Shown here one piece after another: positions 10,306 through 18,560 of a stretch of DNA of 64,000 nt (position 1 is its first letter; each line of letters opens with the position of its first letter). Origin of the DNA: Nocardioides sp. Iso805N (GTDB lineage Bacteria > Actinomycetota > Actinomycetes > Propionibacteriales > Nocardioidaceae); assembly GCF_000364605.1 (NCBI RefSeq), contig NZ_KB822578.1, positions 248,001-312,000 on the forward strand, in the 5' to 3' direction. Position numbers and translations under genes: made by a program. The notes beneath the pieces are model-generated. The model made no database searches and was not told where the DNA came from. It was given only the letters and a program-made list of their open reading frames with translations.

Positions 10306-11547
10306 TCACCGGCGGTGGTGGAGGAGCGTCGTGGTCCTGCGGCGGTAGCGGTAGTCGCCGTTGGCGAGTCTGATGGTTTCGTAGGTGGGGTCGTGGGCGC
10401 GTCGGTGGTGGTGGCCGCAGAGGAGGGCGGCGTTGGTCAGATCCGTCGGGCCTCCCAGACTCCAGGGATTTTCGTGGTGGGCGTCGCACCAGGTCGCGGG
10501 GACGGTGCAGCCCTCGGCGCGGCAGTGCCGGTCGCGGATCTTGAGGGCTTTGTGTTGGGCGGGTGAGAAGAGGCGTCGGGCTCGGCCGAGGTCGAGGGGT
10601 TCGGATCTTCCGCCCAGCACGTAGGGGATGATCGCGGCGGTGCAGGCCAGTCGCCGTGCTTCTCCGGCGGGGACGTTGGTGTCGCCGAGTTGGGCGGTGC
10701 CGAGCTCGCTGCGCAGCTGGTCCAGGGGGATGGTCACGATCACGGCGGTGGCGTCCCCGCCGTGGGCGGGGACGCCGTCGCCGTTCACGCATTCGAGGAG
10801 TTGGGCGAAGGCGTCGGCGAAGAGCCGGTTGCGGGGGCGCACTTTGCCGTCGGCTTCTAGGGCGGCGACCCGGGGCTGGGCGAACGCCTCGAGCAGGGTG
10901 CGGAGGCGTTCGCCGACGGCTTCGGGCACGAGCGCGTGGATGCGGGTCATGCCGTCGCCGTGGTCGCTGATCGTCAGGCTGGCTTTGGCGTGTGCGGCTT
11001 CTTCGAGTCGGTGGATGGCTTCTGCTTCTGCTGCCTCGGCGATCTCTGGGGCGACGACCTCGAGGAGGTGCGATGCGAGGTGGCGCAGGTCCTTGGGGCG
11101 GTGCTGGGTGGCGAGGTCGCACAGGTGTGCCTCGGCCCGGGCGACGACATCGGTGGGTAGGTCCTCGGGCAGCGCCGCGATTCCGCCGAGGATGACGCGG
11201 GCATGCTCCACGCCGAACCGACCGTCGGCCAAGGCGGCGCGTACCACCGGCCGCTGCTCCAGGCCGCGCGCCAGGGCCAGCGCAGCATGTGCCGGGCGGC
11301 TGTCGGCGACCTCTTGTGCGACCAGCCAGGACGCCACGTCACGCGCGCCGATCTCCTCAGCGACGTCCTGGCTGGCGGCCATCACCCGCAGCCGCAGCTC
11401 GGCGAGCTGTGCTTCCAGCCGTGTCAGTGCGAGCAGCGCGGCGGTTTTGTCGGTGGTGGAGAGGAAGATCGGATTCGCATCCGCAGCCTGACTCAGGGCG
11501 GCATCGATCGCGACCACTGTGGTCTGGATCTGATGCATGGTCACCAC
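10306..11547 (-). CDS. DUF222 / HNH endonuclease-domain protein (13E12-like), SOS-type promoter
   Basis: The protein is 413 residues: an N-terminal helical DUF222 domain (about 20-300) and a C-terminal HNH nuclease motif at about 345-395 (CRAEGCTVPATWCDAHHENP, then NAALLCGHHHRRAHD). The Cys pairs and the HH..N..H pattern are intact, so nuclease activity is plausible. The family is abundant and often multi-copy in actinobacteria; mycobacterial 13E12 members are LexA-regulated. A LexA-like palindrome lies 15 nt before the start, which agrees with that. The GTG at 11547 is the longest form, and an ATG at 11538 is a good alternative. Biological role unknown. Confidence 0.85.
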   Translation of the reverse strand: MVTMHQIQTTVVAIDAALSQAADANPIFLSTTDKTAALLALTRLEAQLAELRLRVMAASQDVAEEIGARDVASWLVAQEVADSRPAHAALALARGLEQRPVVRAALADGRFGVEHARVILGGIAALPEDLPTDVVARAEAHLCDLATQHRPKDLRHLASHLLEVVAPEIAEAAEAEAIHRLEEAAHAKASLTISDHGDGMTRIHALVPEAVGERLRTLLEAFAQPRVAALEADGKVRPRNRLFADAFAQLLECVNGDGVPAHGGDATAVIVTIPLDQLRSELGTAQLGDTNVPAGEARRLACTAAIIPYVLGGRSEPLDLGRARRLFSPAQHKALKIRDRHCRAEGCTVPATWCDAHHENPWSLGGPTDLTNAALLCGHHHRRAHDPTYETIRLANGDYRYRRRTTTLLHHRR

Positions 11548-11561
11548 CCGTGAGAATCGCT

Positions 11562-11577
11562 TCGAACACGTATTCGA
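11562..11577 (-). promoter_or_regulatory. LexA/SOS-box-like palindrome upstream of the DUF222/HNH gene
   Basis: TCGAACACGTATTCGA differs at one position from the actinobacterial SOS box TCGAAC-N4-GTTCGA. It sits in the wider palindrome TTCGAA-CACGTA-TTCGAA (11561-11578), 15 nt upstream of the HNH gene. This predicts induction by DNA damage. Confidence 0.7.
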
Positions 11578-11854
11578 ACGATATCAACTCAGATGAGGCC
11601 GCACAACCCTCTTTCGAGGACGCGGCACGCCAATTCTTCGCCGTACCTGATCACAAGCGTGGTGGCCCGACGCAACCGATACGAAGGCACCCAACCCGGC
11701 CAAGACACGTGACCACGCTGGGACTGGCCCACGTCTTTCGTTTGTCTCAGCCGCCCTGCCACCTGGGGGCGCCTCGACAGGCTCGGCGGGCGTTGCTCGA
11801 CGTGCGCGGGGCGCCTCGACAAGCTCGGCGGGCGTGGCTCGGCGGCCGGGGCGC
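11578..11854. repeat. Non-coding stretch with direct copies of the CTCGACARGCTCGGCG element
   Basis: No gene is visible in the 403-nt gap 11548-11950. After the SOS-like box, about 190 nt has no recognisable structure. Two near-identical copies of GCGCCTCGACARGCTCGGCG follow at 11769-11788 and 11811-11830, 42 nt apart; a 22-bp tandem array then begins at 11855. The same core appears as an inverted repeat near 26.4 kb. Confidence 0.75.
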
Positions 11855-11964
11855 CTCAACCCGCCGAAGCTGACCCCTCAACCCGCCGAAGCTGACCCCT
11901 CAACCCGCAGAAACTGACCCCTCAACCCGCAGAAAGTGACGTCTCGAGCGTCAGGAACTGACGT
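11855..11964. repeat. Five 22-bp tandem repeats
   Basis: Units start at 11855, 11877, 11899, 11921 and 11943. The first two are identical (CTCAACCCGCCGAAGCTGAC plus CC). The third and fourth change CCGAAG to CAGAAA, and the fifth is degenerate. The array runs into the 3' end of the PAP2 gene. It shares its core with repeats at 3.9, 21.5 and 58.7 kb. There are no spacers, so it is not CRISPR. Confidence 0.92.
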
Positions 11965-12496
11965 CTCGACCCCGCAGACGGATCCGAGCGAACGGAAGGC
12001 CGAACGCCAGCGCTGTCGCCGCACCCAGCACCCAGCCGACGAGTACGTCGCTGAGCCAGTGTGCGCCTAGGTAGATCATGGCTGCCCCCACCACGGCGAC
12101 GACGAGGCAGAGGGACGCTACGGCGATGCGGCGTACGGCTCGGGTGGGCCAGCGCAATGTCACCAGGAGTGCGATCGCGGCGCCGGCGGTCAGGGCCGCG
12201 ATCGTGGAGGGCATCGATGTCCCCGTCGTCGTCACCAGCGCGAGATCGGCAGGTGGGCGAGGACGGTCTGCGAGTGCCTTGAACGCTGTGGCGACCGCGC
12301 TGGCGGTACCGCCCGCCACGATCGCGATCCACACCGCACCGACCTGGTCGATGGCGATGCCGAGCACGAAGATCACGACCAGGCCCAGCCCGAGTGCACG
12401 AGAGCCCCCGCCGGCCATGATCGTGCGGGCGACATCGGTGAGCGCATCGGTGCGATGCGACGCGATCCACTGGAGCAGTCGCAGGTCGAGGTCCAC
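11951..12496 (-). CDS. PAP2-family phosphatase
   Basis: The 181-residue protein has about five hydrophobic helices and a PAP2 (phosphatidic acid phosphatase type 2) pattern: KALADRPRP for the KxxxxxxRP motif near residue 69, PSTIAA in place of PSGH (so the middle His is missing), and YLGAHWLSDVLVG carrying the last His and Asp. Likely substrates are lipid phosphates such as phosphatidate or undecaprenyl pyrophosphate. The variant second motif leaves activity in doubt. The last residues (GRDVSS and stop) are encoded by the end of the 22-bp repeat array. The GTG start at 12496 is 18 nt from the start of the divergent 12515 gene. Confidence 0.8.
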   Translation of the reverse strand: MDLDLRLLQWIASHRTDALTDVARTIMAGGGSRALGLGLVVIFVLGIAIDQVGAVWIAIVAGGTASAVATAFKALADRPRPPADLALVTTTGTSMPSTIAALTAGAAIALLVTLRWPTRAVRRIAVASLCLVVAVVGAAMIYLGAHWLSDVLVGWVLGAATALAFGLPFARIRLRGRDVSS

Positions 12497-12514
12497 GTCC
12501 TTAGGCTGTCAGGT

Positions 12515-13048
12515 ATGTCTTGGGAGGAGGAGCTCTTCGCGCTCTTCGACGATCTCGAGTCGCAAGCATCGGCTGCGTTCGCCGATGATCGCGCGGCCGA
12601 GATCGCCGACCGGAGTCGGGCCGAGTATCAGCAGGTCACGCTGGCCGCTCGCCTGATGGCGAGTGTCGGGAGCGAGCTGAGCGTCGGCGTGTACGGCGTC
12701 GGGCTGCTGCGAGGGACCTTGGAGCGTGTCGCGACCGGCTGGCTCCTGCTGCGCACCGGTCCGGAACGGGACTGGGTCATCCGGGAGGCTGCGATCACCG
12801 GCGTCGTCGGCGCATCCGAGCGCGCGGTGCCGGCGGTGGCCTGGGAGGCTGTGGCTCGACTGGGCCTCGGCAGCGCCCTGCGTCGCCTGGCGGAGGGCGG
12901 CGAGCGCTGCGTGCTGCACCTGCTCGACGGCACCCGCCACGAGGGCGAGCTGCGCAGGGTGGGTGCCGACTTCGTCGAGGTGTACGACGCCGGACGCCTT
13001 GCCCTCGTGGCGTTCGCTGCGCTGGCTGCGGTGCAGCGTCGCGACTGA
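12515..13048 (+). CDS. Hypothetical protein with possible Sm-like C-terminal fold
   Basis: The 177-residue soluble protein begins MSWEEELFALFDDLESQASA, an acidic amphipathic helix. It continues with an Arg/Glu-rich helix and a central region, and ends with a compact beta-rich stretch at about 128-170 (CVLHLLDGTRHEGELRRVGADFVEVYD) that resembles an Sm/LSm-type barrel. I do not recognise a named family. TAGGCT at 12502-12507 lies 7 nt before the ATG, fitting a leaderless transcript. It diverges from the PAP2 gene and converges on tatB. Confidence 0.72.
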   Translation: MSWEEELFALFDDLESQASAAFADDRAAEIADRSRAEYQQVTLAARLMASVGSELSVGVYGVGLLRGTLERVATGWLLLRTGPERDWVIREAAITGVVGASERAVPAVAWEAVARLGLGSALRRLAEGGERCVLHLLDGTRHEGELRRVGADFVEVYDAGRLALVAFAALAAVQRRD

Positions 13049-13080
13049 GGCTGCCTAGCCCGGCGCGCGGCCGTGCGGCG

Positions 13081-13413
13081 TCACGTCGCGTCGAGGTCGT
13101 ACGGCGGCAGCTCGCCGGCACCGAGCGGCGGCAGCTCGGGACCGGCCGCCGCCTCGGCGGCGTCGGCGGCGAGGACCGCCTCGCGGACCTGGCGCGCCAC
13201 GAAGCGGCGCGGGTCGAGATCGGTGAGCTCGAGGTCGGCGTACTCCGGGCCGAGCTCGTCACGCAGCTCGTCGCGGACGGTGTTGGCGATCGCGCGGCCG
13301 CGGCGTACGAGTGCTGCGGCCTGACGGGCGAGCTCAGGAAGCTTGTCCGGGCCGAAGACCAGCACCGCCACGAAGGCGATCACCAGCAGCTCGGGGAAGC
13401 CGATCCCGAACAT
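13081..13413 (-). CDS. tatB: Sec-independent translocase subunit TatB
   Basis: The 110-residue protein begins MFGIGFPELLVIAFVAVLVFGPDKLPELAR, the diagnostic TatA/B transmembrane helix, hinge (FGPDKLP) and amphipathic helix. The cytoplasmic tail is acidic and Pro/Ala-rich. The Glu in FPELL at position 8 is the conserved polar residue typical of TatB. It acts with TatA and TatC, which are not in this window, in export of folded proteins. The start at 13413 is fixed by the family N-terminus. It lies 4 nt after the mrp stop, so it is translated from the mrp operon. Confidence 0.9.
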   Translation of the reverse strand: MFGIGFPELLVIAFVAVLVFGPDKLPELARQAAALVRRGRAIANTVRDELRDELGPEYADLELTDLDPRRFVARQVREAVLAADAAEAAAGPELPPLGAGELPPYDLDAT

Positions 13414-13417
13414 CGGC

Positions 13418-14569
13418 TCAGAACTTGTTCGAGGGAGTGAGGCCGAGCTGCAGGCCAGCAAGGCCCCGACCGCGGCCGGCGAGCCGGGTCGCGATATCGG
13501 TCAGGACGACGGCCGCCGTCGCCGTCGGGTCGGACTCGACGATCGGCTTGCCGACGTCGCCGCCCTCGCGCAGCGAGGTGTCCAGTGGGATCTGCCCGAG
13601 CAGCGGGACCGGTGTGCCGAAGCGCTGCGAGAGCGTGTCGGCGACCCGCGCGCCGCCACCGGAGCCAAAGATCTCGATGCGGTGCTCGTCACCGCAGTGC
13701 GGACAGGGCAGGTAGGACATGTTCTCGACCACGCCGACGACGCGCTGATGCATCATCTCCGCCATCGTGCCGGCCCGCTCGGCGACCTCCGCGGCAGCCT
13801 CCTGCGGGGTGGTCACCACGAGGATCTCAGCATTGGGCAGGTGCTGGCCGAGTGAGATGGCGATGTCGCCTGTGCCCGGCGGCAGGTCGAGGAGCAGCAC
13901 GTCCAGGTCGCCCCAGTAGACATCGGCGAGCATCTGGCGCAGCGCGCGGTCGAGCATCGGGCCGCGCCAGGCGACGACCTGGTCGCGCCGAGGCTTGAGC
14001 ATGCCGATGGAGATGACCGAGACACCGGAGGCGGTCGGGACGGGCATGATCAGGTCGTCGACCTGCGTCGGCCGCGAGTCGGCCACGCCGAGCATCGCCG
14101 GGATCGAATGGCCGTAGATATCGGCATCGACCAGGCCGACCTTGAGGCCCTGCGTCGCCATCGCGACGGCCAGGTTCACCGTGGTCGAGGACTTGCCCAC
14201 GCCGCCCTTGCCGGAGGCGATCGCGAAGACCTTTGTCAGCGAGCCTGGCTGGGCGAAGGGGATCTCGCGCTGGGCCGCACCGCCGGTGAGAGAGTTGCGC
14301 ATCTCGGTGCGCTGCTCATCGCTCATCACGCCCAGCTCGATCACCACGTCGGTGACGCCGGGCACCCTGGAGACGGCAGTGGTGACGTCACGGTTGATGG
14401 TGTCCTTGAGCGGGCAGCCGGCAACGGTGAGGAGCACCTTCGTGCTCACGACACCGGTATCGGAGACGTCGACCGACTCCACCATCCCGAGCTCGGTGAT
14501 CGGGCGCTTGATCTCCGGGTCGTTCACGGTGGCCAGCGCAGCGTTGACCTGGTCGAGGAGGGTGCTCAC
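13418..14569 (-). CDS. mrp: Mrp/ApbC-family P-loop ATPase, iron-sulfur carrier
   Basis: The 383-residue protein has an N-terminal MIP18/DUF59 domain (about 1-90, VNDPEIKRPITELGMVESV and AGCPLKDTI). The MinD-like ATPase has a deviant Walker A ASGKGGVGKSSTTVNLAVAM (about 118-137), VDADIYGHSIP, and a Walker B-like LLLDLPPGTGD. The C-terminal MSYLPCPHCG holds the CxxC needed for Fe-S binding. Mrp proteins carry and transfer iron-sulfur clusters in the cytosol. The GTG at 14569 is preferred: TACCCT lies 8 nt upstream (14578-14583 on this strand). A TTG at 14578 would add three residues. tatB follows, a neighbourhood also seen in mycobacteria. Confidence 0.93.
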   Translation of the reverse strand: MSTLLDQVNAALATVNDPEIKRPITELGMVESVDVSDTGVVSTKVLLTVAGCPLKDTINRDVTTAVSRVPGVTDVVIELGVMSDEQRTEMRNSLTGGAAQREIPFAQPGSLTKVFAIASGKGGVGKSSTTVNLAVAMATQGLKVGLVDADIYGHSIPAMLGVADSRPTQVDDLIMPVPTASGVSVISIGMLKPRRDQVVAWRGPMLDRALRQMLADVYWGDLDVLLLDLPPGTGDIAISLGQHLPNAEILVVTTPQEAAAEVAERAGTMAEMMHQRVVGVVENMSYLPCPHCGDEHRIEIFGSGGGARVADTLSQRFGTPVPLLGQIPLDTSLREGGDVGKPIVESDPTATAAVVLTDIATRLAGRGRGLAGLQLGLTPSNKF

Positions 14570-14605
14570 GGTGACCAAGGGTACGGCGTAGCCCTCAGCG
14601 GGCCG

Positions 14606-15124
14606 CTATCCGGCCTCCTCCTCGGGCGGGCCTGCCTGCGAGCCGCGATCCTCCAGCTCGGCGAGCAGCGAGCGCAGCTCGGAGCGGATGTAGTCACGGG
14701 TCGCCACCTCACCCAGCGCCATCCGCAGCGAGGCGATCTCGCGGGCGAGGAACTCCATGTCCGCCTGCGCCTGGGTGTTGACCCGGCGGTCCTGCTCGGC
14801 GATCACACGGTCGCGAGCCTCCTGGCGGTTCTGTGCCAACAGGATCAGGGGCGCCGCGTAGGAGGCCTGCAGCGAGAGCATCAGGGTCAGCAGGATGAAC
14901 GGGTAGGTGTCGAAGTGCAGCGACTTCGGTGTGGCGATGTTCCAGATCAGCCAGACGAAGACGAAGACCGTCATCCACAGCAGGAAGCGCGCCGTACCCA
15001 TGAAGCGGGCGAACTCCTCGGCAAACTTCCCGAACGCGTCGGGGGAGAAGGTCGGGCGTCGCACGAGGGGGCGGCGGCGCACCTCGAGCGGCGTGTCGAG
15101 GCGGGTGCGTCGGGTCTCAGCCAC
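14606..15124 (-). CDS. DUF1003 membrane protein
   Basis: The 172-residue protein has two hydrophobic helices at about 48-66 (FLLWMTVFVFVWLIWNIA) and 75-95 (FILLTLMLSLQASYAAPLILL). The FPFILL-like turn and downstream LAQNRQEARDRVIAEQDRRV are diagnostic of DUF1003. A cytoplasmic coiled tail follows. The function is unknown; the gene often accompanies MgtE-N/CBS proteins, as here. The GTG at 15124 overlaps the stop of the upstream gene by 8 nt, which indicates translational coupling. Confidence 0.85.
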   Translation of the reverse strand: MAETRRTRLDTPLEVRRRPLVRRPTFSPDAFGKFAEEFARFMGTARFLLWMTVFVFVWLIWNIATPKSLHFDTYPFILLTLMLSLQASYAAPLILLAQNRQEARDRVIAEQDRRVNTQAQADMEFLAREIASLRMALGEVATRDYIRSELRSLLAELEDRGSQAGPPEEEAG

Positions 15125-16388
15125 GGCCGCCCTCCTTCGCACGCTCGCGCCAGTTCTCCGGCAGCAGGTGATCGAGTAGGTCATCGACGGTCACGGCGCC
15201 GACGAGGTGGCCGCCCTCGTCCACCACGGGGGCTGCCACCAGGTTGTAGGTCGCCATCACCGCGGCGACGTCGTCGAGCGTGCTCGTCGGGTGCAGGGGA
15301 TCGAGGGCGTCGTCCAGCGCCCCCGCGACCAACGAGGAGGGCGGCTCGCGCAGCAGCCGCTGGATGTGCGCGATGCCCAGGTACTTCCCGGTGGGGGTCT
15401 CCAGCGGCGGACGGCAGACATAGACCACCGCGGCCTGGGCGGGGGTGAGCTCCGGGTTGCGCACATGGGCGAGAGCGTCGGCGACAGTGGCGTCGGGACC
15501 GAGGATCACCGGCTCCGGGGTCATCATCGCGCCGGCGGTGTTCTCGGCGTACGACATCAGCCGCCGGACGTCTTCGGCCTCTTCAGGCTCCATCAGCTCG
15601 AGCAGCGTCTCCGCGGTCTCGGGAGGCAGGTCGGCGATGAGGTCGGCCGCATCCTCGGGCGACATCTCCTCCAGGACGTCGGCGGCGCGCTCGGAGTCCA
15701 GCAGGGCGACGATCTCGACCTGGTCGTCCTCGGGCAGCTCCTCGAGCACCTCGGCCAGGCGCTCGTCGTCGAGCGCCGTCACCACCTGCAGGCGGCGCTC
15801 GAGCGGCAGCTCGTGGATCATCGCCGCCGCGTCGGCGGCCTTCATCTCCTGGATGGCCTGCAGCAGGTGGGTCGCACCCTGGGTGGGGGAGCGGTGCGCG
15901 AGACCTTCGACATCGCTCCAGTCGACGGCGTGCGTCTGCCCGCGGCGGCGCAGGCTGGCCGGGCCGATCTTCTTGGTGGAGGGCTCCTGCACGGCGACCC
16001 GGGAGAGCACCCAGTCTCGGTTGCGGGCCTGCTCCATGGCCACGTCGTACACGATGCCGGTGACGCCGCTGGAGCGGATGGTGACCTGCCGGTCGAGCAT
16101 CTGACCGATCACCAGGGTCTCGGTGGAGCGCTGCTCGAAGCGTCGCATGTTGAGCAGCCCGGTGGTGTACACCTGGCCGCTGTCGATCCCTGTCACGCGC
16201 GTCATCGGGACGAAGATCCGTCGCCGGCCGAACACCTCGGCGACGAGACCCAGGACGCGCGGTTGGCTTCCTTCGCGACGCATCGAGACCACGAGGTCAC
16301 GCACCTTGCCGACCTGATCGCCCTGGGGGTCGAAGATCGGCAGGCCGACCATGCGGGCGGCGTAGACGCGGACGGGGGTGGTGCTCAC
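15117..16388 (-). CDS. PRC-barrel / MgtE-N / CBS protein lacking the Mg2+ channel domain
   Basis: The 423-residue soluble protein has an N-terminal PRC-barrel-like part (RMVGLPIFDPQGDQVGKVRD, about 12-31). The MgtE N-terminal superhelix (about 185-290) carries the repeats HELPLERRLQVVTALDDERLAEVLEELPEDD and DLIADLPPETAETLLELM. A CBS pair follows (about 295-415, AGAMMTPEPVILG and LVGAVTVDDLLDHLLP). In MgtE transporters these domains sense Mg2+, but no transmembrane domain follows here. It probably regulates a partner, such as the coupled DUF1003 membrane protein. TAGCGT lies 6 nt before the GTG start (16395-16400 on this strand). Confidence 0.85.
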   Translation of the reverse strand: MSTTPVRVYAARMVGLPIFDPQGDQVGKVRDLVVSMRREGSQPRVLGLVAEVFGRRRIFVPMTRVTGIDSGQVYTTGLLNMRRFEQRSTETLVIGQMLDRQVTIRSSGVTGIVYDVAMEQARNRDWVLSRVAVQEPSTKKIGPASLRRRGQTHAVDWSDVEGLAHRSPTQGATHLLQAIQEMKAADAAAMIHELPLERRLQVVTALDDERLAEVLEELPEDDQVEIVALLDSERAADVLEEMSPEDAADLIADLPPETAETLLELMEPEEAEDVRRLMSYAENTAGAMMTPEPVILGPDATVADALAHVRNPELTPAQAAVVYVCRPPLETPTGKYLGIAHIQRLLREPPSSLVAGALDDALDPLHPTSTLDDVAAVMATYNLVAAPVVDEGGHLVGAVTVDDLLDHLLPENWRERAKEGGRG

Positions 16389-16458
16389 GGCGACACGCTA
16401 CCGGCCACCGGCCGTCGGGGGTGCCCCGGGCGGCCCGCGTCGGACGGCGCGTCGTACG

Positions 16459-18414
16459 TCACGAGCTGCGGGCGGCTGCTCCGGCGATCGGCTGAAGCGC
16501 GGGGTCGTGCGGGAGCGCGGTCACGGGAGCGTGGAAGACGTTGAGGTCGCGGCCGCTGTCGAAGATGCTGCCGGGAACCGCAGGCAGGCCCAGGGCGGAG
16601 GTCGCCAGGTCGGCGACCGCAGCGTTCCGGACCGGCTGGCCGACCGTCAGGCCAGGGTTGGCAGAGCCGGGACTCAACGTCGCCGGGTTCAGCGCGTAGA
16701 GGTCCTGGCCGGCGGCCACACCGTGACCCCAGACGATGAACGGCACCCGGAAGTTGGCCGTCTTCGTGCCGCCCGTGGAATGGCCCTTCCCGCCGGCGCT
16801 GGAGGTCACCACGACCAGGGTGTTGGTGGCCGTCGCCCGATTCGCCTGGATGGCGTGCACGATCGCGGCGATCCGGTGGTCGAGGGTCCTGACCGCCTTC
16901 TTGTACTTCTTGGTGCTCCACCCGCTGCGCTGGCCTGCGTGCACCGCACCCGTCAGCTGCACCAGCGAGAAAGCCTTGAGGTGGGCGATGTGCTTGCGGA
17001 AGGAGGCGGTCACCGACTTGTCGGAGGTGGAGATCACCGACTTGCTGATCTTGTTCCTGCCGTTGCTGGCGCCGATCCGGTCGGCCGCGCCGTGCGCCTT
17101 GGACCAGGACCGCTTGACCAGCTTGGCCACGGGGTCGCTGGAGTAGAGCGCGGTGCTCCGCCCGAAGTCGTGCACCACGTCGTAGACCGAGGAGACGTAG
17201 CCCTTGGCATGCGAGGCGACGGTCTTGCCGTCGTCGCCGGAGCCCTTCACGCCGTGTCCGCCGCCGCCCTTCTTCAAGACCTTGCGGCCGGTCAGGATGC
17301 CGATCGTGTTGGGCAGCAGCTTGGTGCTGTCCGGCTCGGTGCGCGCCGACAAGGTCGAGGTCCCGCCGCGGCGCATGGCGTTGAGATATGGCGCGTAGCG
17401 GCCTCCAGACGCCGTCAGCGCACTGGAGGTCAGCCCCTCGGCGTCGATCGCGACCACGTGGGTGATGCCTGGCCGAGGGGCCGCTGTCGCCTTGACCGTG
17501 GCGTCGGCCCAGTAGAGCGGGTGATCACTGGCCACGGCGACGACCGCGTCCTTGACCCGGGTGGCGCCGCTGAAGGCGACGTCGGGCGTCCCGACGATCC
17601 AATCGATCGGCTTGTACGTCGTCTTGCCGCTCACGAACGTCGGTGGCGTGCACTGATCGGCTGGTGAGAACGCGTGCGTTCCGCCGTACGCCGCGTGCAC
17701 CGGCGCCGCGGCGGTGACAGGGCAGTAGAAGTTGTTCGAGTCGTTCATGTCGCCGGTGAGGAGCACCGGGATGTTCGGGTGCGTGGAGCGCAGCCGAGTG
17801 ATCAGCGCGGCCTCGATCGCCACCGCCTTGTTGCGCCACGCCAGCGCGTTGCCGCGCACGTCGGCCGGGTTGTGCGTGTTCATCACGTACACCTCCTGGC
17901 CGGTGTGGATGTTCTGCAGCAGCACGAGCGGGCGACGGGAGTACTTGCCGTAGAAGTACGGCACCGTGAACGTCGTCGCCGACATCAGCCGCCAGGTGTC
18001 GTTGCGCCAGGCGATGTTGTTCGCCACCACCAGCTGGTCGGTGTCGTCGCCGGGATAGGTGCCGTAGGTGCTCCCGGTGAGGTGCTTGAACGCGGCGTAC
18101 TGCACGCGCTCCATCTCCTGGAAGCCGATGATCGAGGGCCGGCCCTCGTTGATGGCCTGCACGGTCTGCGTCATCCGCTTGGTGCCCGACGGTCGGGTCG
18201 ACTCGTCACCGTGCGTGGTGGTGTGGCTGTTGCCGAGCACGTTGAAGGTGGCGATGCGGAAGCTGGTGCTGCCAGCGGGTGTGCTCACCTGGTCGGTCGA
18301 GGCTGCCCCGACGGCGATCGCATCGTTGGCGGAGGCACTCGAGGTGCCGACGAGAAGGCCGGTGCCGAGCGTCGCCGCCACGACGCCCGCGAGGACGGAT
18401 GCTCCGAGACGCAT
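16459..18414 (-). CDS. Exported EEP-family hydrolase fused to a degenerate alkaline-phosphatase-like domain
   Basis: The 651-residue protein has a signal peptide at about 1-28 (ASVLAGVVAATLGTGLLVGT, cut near ASA). The EEP (DNase I-like) domain covers about 48-330 and keeps the core residues: Asn in ATFNVLGNSHT, Glu in GFQEMERVQ, Asp/Asn in LLTGDMNDSNN, and Asp/His in VASDHPLYW. A second domain (about 335-640) resembles the alkaline phosphatase/nucleotide pyrophosphatase fold (HVVAIDAEGLTSSAL, TKLLPNTIGILTGR, LVVVTSSAGGKGHS), but the usual SDHG metal motif reads SSAGG, so it may be inactive. TACCCT lies 7 nt before the ATG. The gene is divergent from a paralogue. The substrate is unknown. Confidence 0.82.
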   Translation of the reverse strand: MRLGASVLAGVVAATLGTGLLVGTSSASANDAIAVGAASTDQVSTPAGSTSFRIATFNVLGNSHTTTHGDESTRPSGTKRMTQTVQAINEGRPSIIGFQEMERVQYAAFKHLTGSTYGTYPGDDTDQLVVANNIAWRNDTWRLMSATTFTVPYFYGKYSRRPLVLLQNIHTGQEVYVMNTHNPADVRGNALAWRNKAVAIEAALITRLRSTHPNIPVLLTGDMNDSNNFYCPVTAAAPVHAAYGGTHAFSPADQCTPPTFVSGKTTYKPIDWIVGTPDVAFSGATRVKDAVVAVASDHPLYWADATVKATAAPRPGITHVVAIDAEGLTSSALTASGGRYAPYLNAMRRGGTSTLSARTEPDSTKLLPNTIGILTGRKVLKKGGGGHGVKGSGDDGKTVASHAKGYVSSVYDVVHDFGRSTALYSSDPVAKLVKRSWSKAHGAADRIGASNGRNKISKSVISTSDKSVTASFRKHIAHLKAFSLVQLTGAVHAGQRSGWSTKKYKKAVRTLDHRIAAIVHAIQANRATATNTLVVVTSSAGGKGHSTGGTKTANFRVPFIVWGHGVAAGQDLYALNPATLSPGSANPGLTVGQPVRNAAVADLATSALGLPAVPGSIFDSGRDLNVFHAPVTALPHDPALQPIAGAAARSS

Positions 18415-18560
18415 GGGAGCGAGGGTACGTCGTCGGCAAGCGACGCCAGTGCCGATTCCGCTGTGGCACTGCTGTGAGTCTCCCCGGGCGCGAGTCCGCG
18501 ACGCAGGCACGGGCATGGTCCAATGGGGCCCCGGAAGACAGCCTGTGAAGAGGGGATCGG

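Noticed and set aside
11855..11964. CRISPR array
   Set aside because: The units are contiguous 22-mers with no unique spacers, and no cas gene is present.
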